In this document: one piece after another, positions 43,601-52,600 of the stretch
Numbering within the stretch: position 1 is the first letter of the stretch
Layout of the letters: each line of letters begins with the position of its first letter
Origin: Bombyx mori
Taxonomy: Eukaryota; Arthropoda; Insecta; Lepidoptera; Bombycidae
Reading direction: 5' to 3'
DNA length: 64,000 nucleotides
NCBI RefSeq assembly: GCF_030269925.1
Contig: NC_085130.1
Coordinates: forward strand, 880,501-944,500
The notes under the pieces: generated by a model
Told to the model about the DNA's origin: nothing
Databases searched by the model: none
Seen by the model: only the letters and a program-made list of their open reading frames with translations
Position numbers and translations under genes: made by a program

Positions 43601-46600
43601 TAATATGGTCAGCCCATTGCCACTTCAGCTTACTGATCCGCTGTGCTATGTCGATAGCTTTGGGTCTCTGTGGGATCACCTCGTTCCGGATTCGATGTCA
43701 TGACCAATTCGCATTAATGCATATGAGGTTGAAAGTATTGCATTGAGATTCTGTCTTACACCGCACCGCGAGCTTGTTCTGAAACTCAATTTGCGTTATA
43801 TTCTAAATCTATGATTGTAAACACGGTATTAGGGCTTTTGACCTTGCCCTAATTAGTGGTGCCTTGACGGCAAGCATACGTCAGTATAGCTTAAGTAAGT
43901 TTCTGAAAAACAGGTCCCCTGCAATGAAGGCAAGAAAGAAAGAATACCGCAGAAAGTTTCTCTTACTACTACCACGACCAATTAATGTTTTCAGTGTTCG
44001 AAAAAAAGACAGTCATAATTATTGAGACCTTTTGGTGCATTGATAAATGACGGGTTCATCCTGTGTTAAGTGGTTGAAGGCCATATCACAACGCGAGTAT
44101 CGCCGCTGCCTTTAGAGATCAAGTCATAGTCTCAATTGTGTTCTATGCTGTCTCATCCTTCGAACCGATACGCGTGATTGTTTGGTGGCAGAAATAGACA
44201 TGACAGAAGTACCTGCCCAATACAGGGTGTATATACTTTTTTTTTATCCTACCAAAGCTGATAAGCCTTGAGAGGCTATTTCAGCGTAACCTTAACTAGT
44301 AGGTGAGCTCACGGGGCTCAAACCGGAATGATGCTAACACTAGCCCTAGCAAGAGCCGTGCTTCACAAAATCTACCACCGGATCGGAAACGCGACCCGCT
44401 GAGAAGATCCGGCGAGAAACTCAGTGGGCTGTGTCTGCGGGGGGTATATACAAGCAAATAATTATGTATAAAAATAGTGACATCCAGTTGCGTCTTTGCA
44501 GCTAATGAGCTGTTGTGGTCATTTTACCCTAATTACCAATTAAGTTACAATTTACAGGGGCACATGTATCGAAACTATTTGATTCAAAAACCGACACAAA
44601 GGTTACCACGGAAACTGTTCTGTATTCGGACCGTGTTGGATATTGTTAACGTAAATAGCAGTTTTATTTACAGTCAAATACGTTGTAGATTCTGAGTATA
44701 TCGCGGATTCCATGTTTGATTTCCGATCTGAAGCGGTTGCTTTGTTGAAGATGTTAAGCTTATTCAAAGTAGGTTCGGATGTACTGGTCTTGGTGTCTTT
44801 CTTCCTATGCATTTGGAATGTACAATTAAAAGCACTGGATGCAATATTTACCCGCAATCGTTGCCATATCTCTTCGGTAGGAGTTCGTTTGGTAATATAA
44901 ACACAGTCCTGTTCTGTATCATATTAGAAATCACTCTACAAATTAATATCAAACAACACTATATGCGTATTAAATAAACAAATATAAGAGTAAAATATGT
45001 TTTGAACGTTTGAAGTGTATTATAATCGCAAAACTATATGTTTGTTCATGTTTGAGTCGATGTTGAGATGTCTTCACGAGAAAAGAGTAGATAAGTTTCG
45101 GTAAATATGAAATAAATAGATACACCGCTGTATCAAATCGTGAAGTGTTTTAATGTTTAAAACACTTTTGATACATAAAATTGTGGTCTTTTTCGCGCCA
45201 TTTACGTAGGGCGGGCGTGGCTTTCGCCGCGCTGGTTCGTACTGATTTGTAAAACCGATTTCTCAAAGGTTTCTTTGTGTGCCCAAAGGAATTACGTTCG
45301 TGGCGTGTTTAATGACTTATAATACACACACAAAATATATTTACTAGTTATTTTAGCGGTTAAATATTTAATTAAAGTCATTCTATGTTATTTATGACTT
45401 GAACAGCCATTTGTAATTAGTTGGTCGGTGTTGCCACGTTCGAATTAATTTGGATTAAAACGAATTGTCAGTTAAATTCTTTTTAGTTGTCGAATAAAAG
45501 CGTAATTTCTAAAATTTGCTATAAATATTCAAGATCTTTGTGTGAGTTAATCGATGTGATAATTAATTTAACTTGTTGTATCGAAACTAATCTTTAATTT
45601 GTAGAGATTATTATAAAATTTCGATGGCGAAAATATTTATCTTTTTTTCTCAAGGCAACGGACAGACGTGATTTACATTCATAATAGGAGATGGGTCTAG
45701 GGAAAAATTGAATGACAAATTTTGTTCCGAACAAAAAAAATTAGTAAAACGCGAATAAAAACACAGAGTACATTTTCTACAATTTACTAATAAAATGAAT
45801 GAGTCGAGAATGTTTCTCATCAAACGGATTGTTAGTTGAAAAATGGCAACTTTCGTGTGGTGGCAAAGGGAAAACGATTCCAAAGTACCAGAATTATTCT
45901 TAAGTGGTGTAAAATTGTTAGACGTAAGAGAGCATAGCCAAGGCGTCACCGGATTATCTGTAATATAATAGACAGCCCATCTGATTGTAAGAGTTCACTA
46001 TTGCTTCAAATCTTGTTTGAAGAAAGTCATGTCATGGTGTACTAAAATAATCGTGCATTCTTTGCCGTAATTTTTTTCTTTAAATTCATTAATTAACGCA
46101 ATATTTATATTGTATTGGACTAGAAAATAACGAAACTATGTATTTCTAATATACTCTTTATCTTATCTCTTTCACTCACCTTCGAAGTGTCTGCTAAATA
46201 AACAAGAACGAAAGAGACAAAACATAGAGTATGCTAGCAATAGTTCCGATTCTATCAATACAGAAAATCTAGTGACGAAGATCTCGTAAATTTACTAAAA
46301 TTTAATCGATTTTTTTACATTTTCCCTCCTCATTAACGAATGAGAACAGCTTTTGACAGAGTTAAATAGAAGTTTTACAACTTGAGGTCAACGTAATACG
46401 TATGTAGGACGAGGTAGATCAATGTAAGACGTGTAGCGCGGTACAGGAATTGTGTAACTTTGTTAAAGTGCCTTCAACGGTCTTTAATGTTTTAGTAGGG
46501 CGATCTTACGGTCTATCTGGAACTATGTGGCTATCAGAGCCAGTTGATATCACGCATTTCAAAATTTTTGGATATCGACTTCAATTCAAAAATGGACCTA

Positions 46601-49600
46601 GAACGACCTTTTTCAGGGACTCTTAATAATCAAATGACCAAAAGTAGCTTATAAAGGGACAAACTTATTCATCGGTCTCTTTCACTCATTCCCCTTCCTC
46701 AACGTCTTTACGGGGTTGAAAACTTTATTCGATGTTTTCCAAAAAAACATATTTTTTCGGGTTGTGTCTGTATCGTTCTGAAGGTGCTATGTGTTCACTC
46801 ACTAAGAACTATCAATTGTATTGTGTAAAGTTTGCCTTATCCTTAAAATTGACACGCACTACCGTTTCTTGACAGATATAGACAGAATGGTAGTACCAAT
46901 TCATGCGCCGTATTCCTCAGTTCTGAGGATCGCGATCTTTACGGAGCGCTTTGGTTCGGACTATGTTCCTCCATTCATTTTTCTCCTCTACACAGTGGAT
47001 AGCGACACTGATGTTGGAGTCCAATGTCGTTTTAATTTGATTGGACCAGCGCATGATATTCCCCCTTGACCTCTTTCCTTCCACTTTGCCGGTAATGAGT
47101 AGTTTTTTGATATTGTCACTTTTCTTTCACGCTCTAACTCAAGTAATATAGAAAATTTTTGCGCGTACAGTTTTTTTTTATTGCACGATGTTTTTTTTTT
47201 ATAAATTTGAAATTCATTCATGAACACGCGCGTTGCTCGTGTCTTTATACAGATAAATTGAAAACGCCTTCTGGATTTGAAGCCTGACATTGTCGCATCG
47301 CTTAATATAAATACACAAACAAGCCGGTTTCTCTCGTTTTGAGTACTTTGTATATAAAGATCCGAATTTGAAACAGTGACGATCAAGCCCTTTACGTATG
47401 TACATATTCGTAAGTTTTACTTCTGTTGAAGACGTTGTGACAGCTCACCTAATGATAAGTGGTTACTGCTGCCCGTAGACAAAGTTAATGACAGGTTCAA
47501 GAATTTAGTAAAAAAATAAAAATGGTTTGTAACATTATGTGTGTGATCCATTTCACTGCACACTCACAAATAATCCCTCACAGCCATGCATTCATCCGCT
47601 CAATGTGGATATCTAATGAGCAGTCACTATAACTCAAAACAAAAACAAAAAAAATTATAATTTTCTAACTTCTAATCAGCACCTCGAGTTTCGTGCCGTG
47701 TCACACGCTGACGTCAGCAGGGATGCCAATATTTAATCTATAGTAATTTTTTTCGCAACGGAAATTAAACGAATGTGGGTTAAAGTAATTCCGCGTAACC
47801 TTAATAGTGGGGGAGAGGTGCCAACCCTCCCATTGTGTGTGTGTGTGACGAGTGTGAGTTGTCAAGAAAATTCACGATTTTGACATTCTATTTACGGGAA
47901 CAATGTATCTGACGTAGATTATGTATATATGTGGGCGAAGTGTTGTTAAAAGTAATTGTATTTTTAATACGCTTTTATTAGCTCCAGACGTATGTATGTT
48001 TGTAAGGGAATCTTTGAACATGATTTTGACCCCCTTCAAAACGTCGGATTAACTCGAAATTTGGTATACTTATTTAAGGACCGATGACAATTCAATATTT
48101 AAAAATAATAATTAAAAAATTGATATTCAACTAAAAAATGAAAAATAAATAATAGTTTTTTAGTGGATTTTCTATAAAAGCGTATTTTGTTAGTTTTTTT
48201 TTAAACTATTTTTTTTTTGACGCATCTAATGTAAAAAGTGGGCAGATGTTTGCATGAGTGCACCAGACTCACCACAAGTCCGGAGGAGTGGCAATTTCTC
48301 GTGGCGTATAACATCTGCTCACAGCAATGATACGAATGACGACCACGACCACTCTGACAAGAGTGATACGACAAAGGAAAAAAGTATCAAAATGTTTTTT
48401 TTTAATTAATTAGGTTGGCTCGTTTCTAATTTAATATTTGCATTTTAAAACGGTTAATTTAGGAATTAAGTTTATGGTTTTTTTTTTCTGTAAACGAAAA
48501 CTGACCGCCCTCCTGATGGGAATTGGTTAGCGGATGGACCTTGGTAATGTCAGTGACACAACGAACTGCTGCGATGGAACGACCAAAAATATGCTAAAAG
48601 AGCAAAAGGAAATACTTCGACGCCTTAACGCGTTTCTTATTTTAACCTTACTAGATGATTACCGAGCTTTGCTCGTTTTTTTTTTATAACGCCATCTTGT
48701 TGTGTCTTTAAAGCAAGTTAGTTGTTCTCAATTAAGAAAAATAGTATTATTATTCGCCAATAGATGTCGGGAAGAGTCATAAACTTGATTATCGATAAAG
48801 TTGATTATTGAAAACACGAATAAAACAAGATTTTCTGAAAATAAATCGTAGCTAGATCGATTTATCGCCCCCGAAAACTCCTGTATACTAAATTTTATGA
48901 AAATCGTTGGAGCCGTTTCCGAGATTCAGATTATATATATATATACAAGAATTGCTCGTATAAAGGTATAAGATTATTTATTTTAGAAAAAAAAAATAGA
49001 CTGTAGTTAACTTAATATATATGTTGATTAACATACTGGTGGTAGGACCTCTTGTGAGTCCGCGCGGGTAGGTACCACCGCCCTGCCTATTTCTGCCGTG
49101 AAGCAGTAATGGGTTTCGGTTTGAAGGGCGGGGCAGCCGTTGTAACTATACTTGAGACCTTAGAATTTATATCTCAAGGTGGGTGGCGCATTTACGCTGT
49201 GGATGTCTATGGGCCCCAGTAACCACTTACACCAGGTGGGCTGTGAGCTCGTTCACCCATATAGGCAATAAAAAAAACATTATAGTTTTCAGTATCCGAA
49301 AAAAAAAACTGTATCAGAAACGTCGAAATTTCGCAGAAAATACTAAACAATCATTTGGCCTCAAACTAAGATTCCCTGTACTGTTACAGAAGGTATTATT
49401 ACGACGATTAGCATACAAACAGCAGTAGTAACTACTTACTTACTTACTACTACTTACTCTACATATTCGTTACATATACATTAGAAAACCAAAAGTTATA
49501 AAGTATTATAACTTTTGGTTTTCTAATGTATAGCGTAAAATGTGTCTCTCTGCCAATCAGTCCAACAACCAGTACAACTTGTAACAGTGTGCTTAGTGGA

Positions 49601-52600
49601 ACGTTTGCCTACGTTTGCCGCTAGGGGCGCTGTTCTAACTCTATACCAATATGAGTTAACTTTTACGCTATCGAGAACGTTAAAAAACTCGCACTAAGCA
49701 CACTGGACTATGAGGTTTTGTTTTCGAATTTAACCCAGTTATTAGGTTCTGAATACTTATTACGATGGATTTTTAGGCGTTTTTAATTAGGCGGTTTTAA
49801 TAAAACTCAGCTGAAAACTGTGTACAAATTTTCCGTATATGAAGCGTCCCTAGCGTCTGTGACTTAGTATGCTAATCAGCCAAGCGTCACGCGAGGGTCG
49901 CCGTTCGATACCCGTGCTGACCCCCACTTTATAACTTAACACCACTTAAAAAGCTTAATTGTTTTGCATGTAACGTGATTAATATTGATTTTTGGTGAAG
50001 TCAACACTTTCTTGAGTTCCGACAAAACTGAGCACAGTGCATTCATTTATATTTGTATAATGTTATGTTCGCTAAAGTATTTATCTAAGTATGTTCGCAA
50101 AAAAGTTATTAGGTGAGGCGGCTTAACATAGACACATCTTTCTATCTTTAAAAGTCATTGTATGTATGTTTTTAAGCGGATACTGGAGCCCATGGACATC
50201 TACAACGTAAATGCGCTACCCACCTTGAGATATAAGTTCTAAGGTCTCAGTATAGTTACAACGGCTGCCTCACCCTTCAAACCGAAACGCATTACTGCTT
50301 CACGGCAGAAATAGGCAGGGCAGTGGTACCTACCCGTGCGGACTCAAGCCCTACCACCAGTCAATGTCCCCTATAGACTCAGAAAAGATTGGATCGATTT
50401 CGGTTAAGCTTCCAGCAAATCATCAGATTGCATTATCCTCTAGATTCTAGAAGTTGATGTTTTTGGTACCGATTAGATCAAAGATTGGCCGGCTAAGAGG
50501 ACTGGGTATCGCAAGCTTAGATAGATCATCTTTTATTTATAGCATTAAATTGTGATATAGATAATGCCTTACGAGCTTAAGGAAATTCAGGTACAGTAAG
50601 TATCAATAACATTGTAATTTGATTGTGCTGCAAATAGGATCTCTCTTCTCTATTCACTGAGCGGGTGTATGTATGTGTGTACATATGAGGCCGTCAGCGC
50701 AAAAGGGGCCTAACCCGCAATTCATATTCGTGCTTATGTATTCCAATTTATTTAAAACACAATAAATTTTGATGCAAAATCGGCCTATACCTAGTTTCAT
50801 CCATAGATAACAGATGCCTTTGTGAACATCATTTTAGCGCGTATTTTTTTGCTTACGAAGTATTGTAAAGGTAAATTGGAACCTCATTATCTCCATACTA
50901 AGTATGGTAAGCTTAGGACACATTTGCGCTGACGGCCTCGTATGTACTTGTTTCTATTCCAGATTTATTTAAATTGAGTTGATATTTTTGAGAAATTCCT
51001 CCAACACTAGACCAATTTCTCGCAACCATTAGTAATAAATAGCTTGTGTAATGTAGGTTAAATGCATGAGTATTTCAATTCCCCAAAGGCCAGTTGGTTA
51101 AGTGAAAACTTAATGTGTACAAATTCTCCAAGGAACTAATTGGACAATAGACTTTCACAATTTTATAATACGACCTATGAATATAAATAGGAGGATATGT
51201 AGTCAATTATGTGCGTTACATAATTAGTCGTAAAAAGTTTAGCTTTGGTTAGGTGAGACAGCTATTGAAGGATGGTAGGACAGGACTGACTTGTAGGTCA
51301 TTTGGTATTAATGTACATCTGAAAATTATCTGGGCTACCGCGTCCTGTGCTTTGCTCCCAAAATACGGCTATATAAAATCACGAGTGATTTCCGCCATAA
51401 ATAATGGAAGTAGTATATTGGACTATAAATATAATTGCGTAAAAACTGGGCCATTGTAACCGACACAGTTTGAGCTGATGTTTTTACCATTTAAGTCGCT
51501 AAATATAGAAGCTGGTATTCAGGGTTAAGTTATTCGAACCTCATTTGTTATTTAAGGTACTGTTTTAGGATGCTACTGATGATAAGAATTTTTTTAAAAC
51601 TTTGATTAGCTTAGTAAATACTGTACTACGTATTATGTGAAATAATGTCAATATTAACAAAACTGCGCCAAAATACTGGCTGAATTTAAAATTAAACAGG
51701 TTTTTTCGTCAGTTTAAATTTAGGTAAATTAATAGAAAAACAATAGGGCTAATTTCACCCTTCAATAACTGCAGGAAATGTTTAGTCTAATGCAACTTTT
51801 ATAATATGTAAATTACACTCACCCTCCATTGCTTTGTGTTGATTTGTCCGACTCGTCCGTCGTATTGTTATCGAAGATAATTTTGCTTACATCCGGCGCC
51901 GGTACATTAGAACTTTGCACTTCTATATCTGCCCCACCTTTCACTATAGCTACATTAACTTTCTCTGCGCTTTCTTTCTCTATATTTTTCTTTTCAGTCA
52001 CCACCATAACTACGGGCTCTACTTCTTTTTTCGGTTCAGGTTTTGGTTTTTCGGGAACTTCTTTCGGCTCTTCAACTGGTGTTATGATGCTGTCGACTAT
52101 TTTTGTGGCTTCGGACCGGATTTCAGTCACCATTTTGTCGTTTTGCTTAACGACTTGATCTTTTATGTTCGTCAGTTTATTTGAAACCTCATCTTTAGCT
52201 TCTTTAACGTCCGCCGCAGTTTTCGTGGCGAAAGTTTTAAACGTACTTTTAGCTTCGCGAGACTTGGCTGAAGCGGTTAAAATGTTTTCTGTAGAAATTT
52301 CGGGTTCTTTTAGAATGTCATCAATTTTCTGCTTTACCCTCTCGACTTGCGGATTATTGTATGGAGGCTGCAATGGTTTCAATTTAACATTGTCTTCCAC
52401 GAATATAGTCCTGTCGTGACTTCTAGCTGGTTTCGGGGGTCTATTATCTTCGATTTTGTCTTTTTCTTTCGTATCCTTGATTTTCTCTTTGTCTTTTTCA
52501 TCTTCCTTTCCTAGTAAAGATTCTTTAGAGCTCAGTCTCTCAAGCATAGCCTTTTCTCTAGCTTTTTCCAGTACAACAGGTAACTGATTTGTAACTTTCG

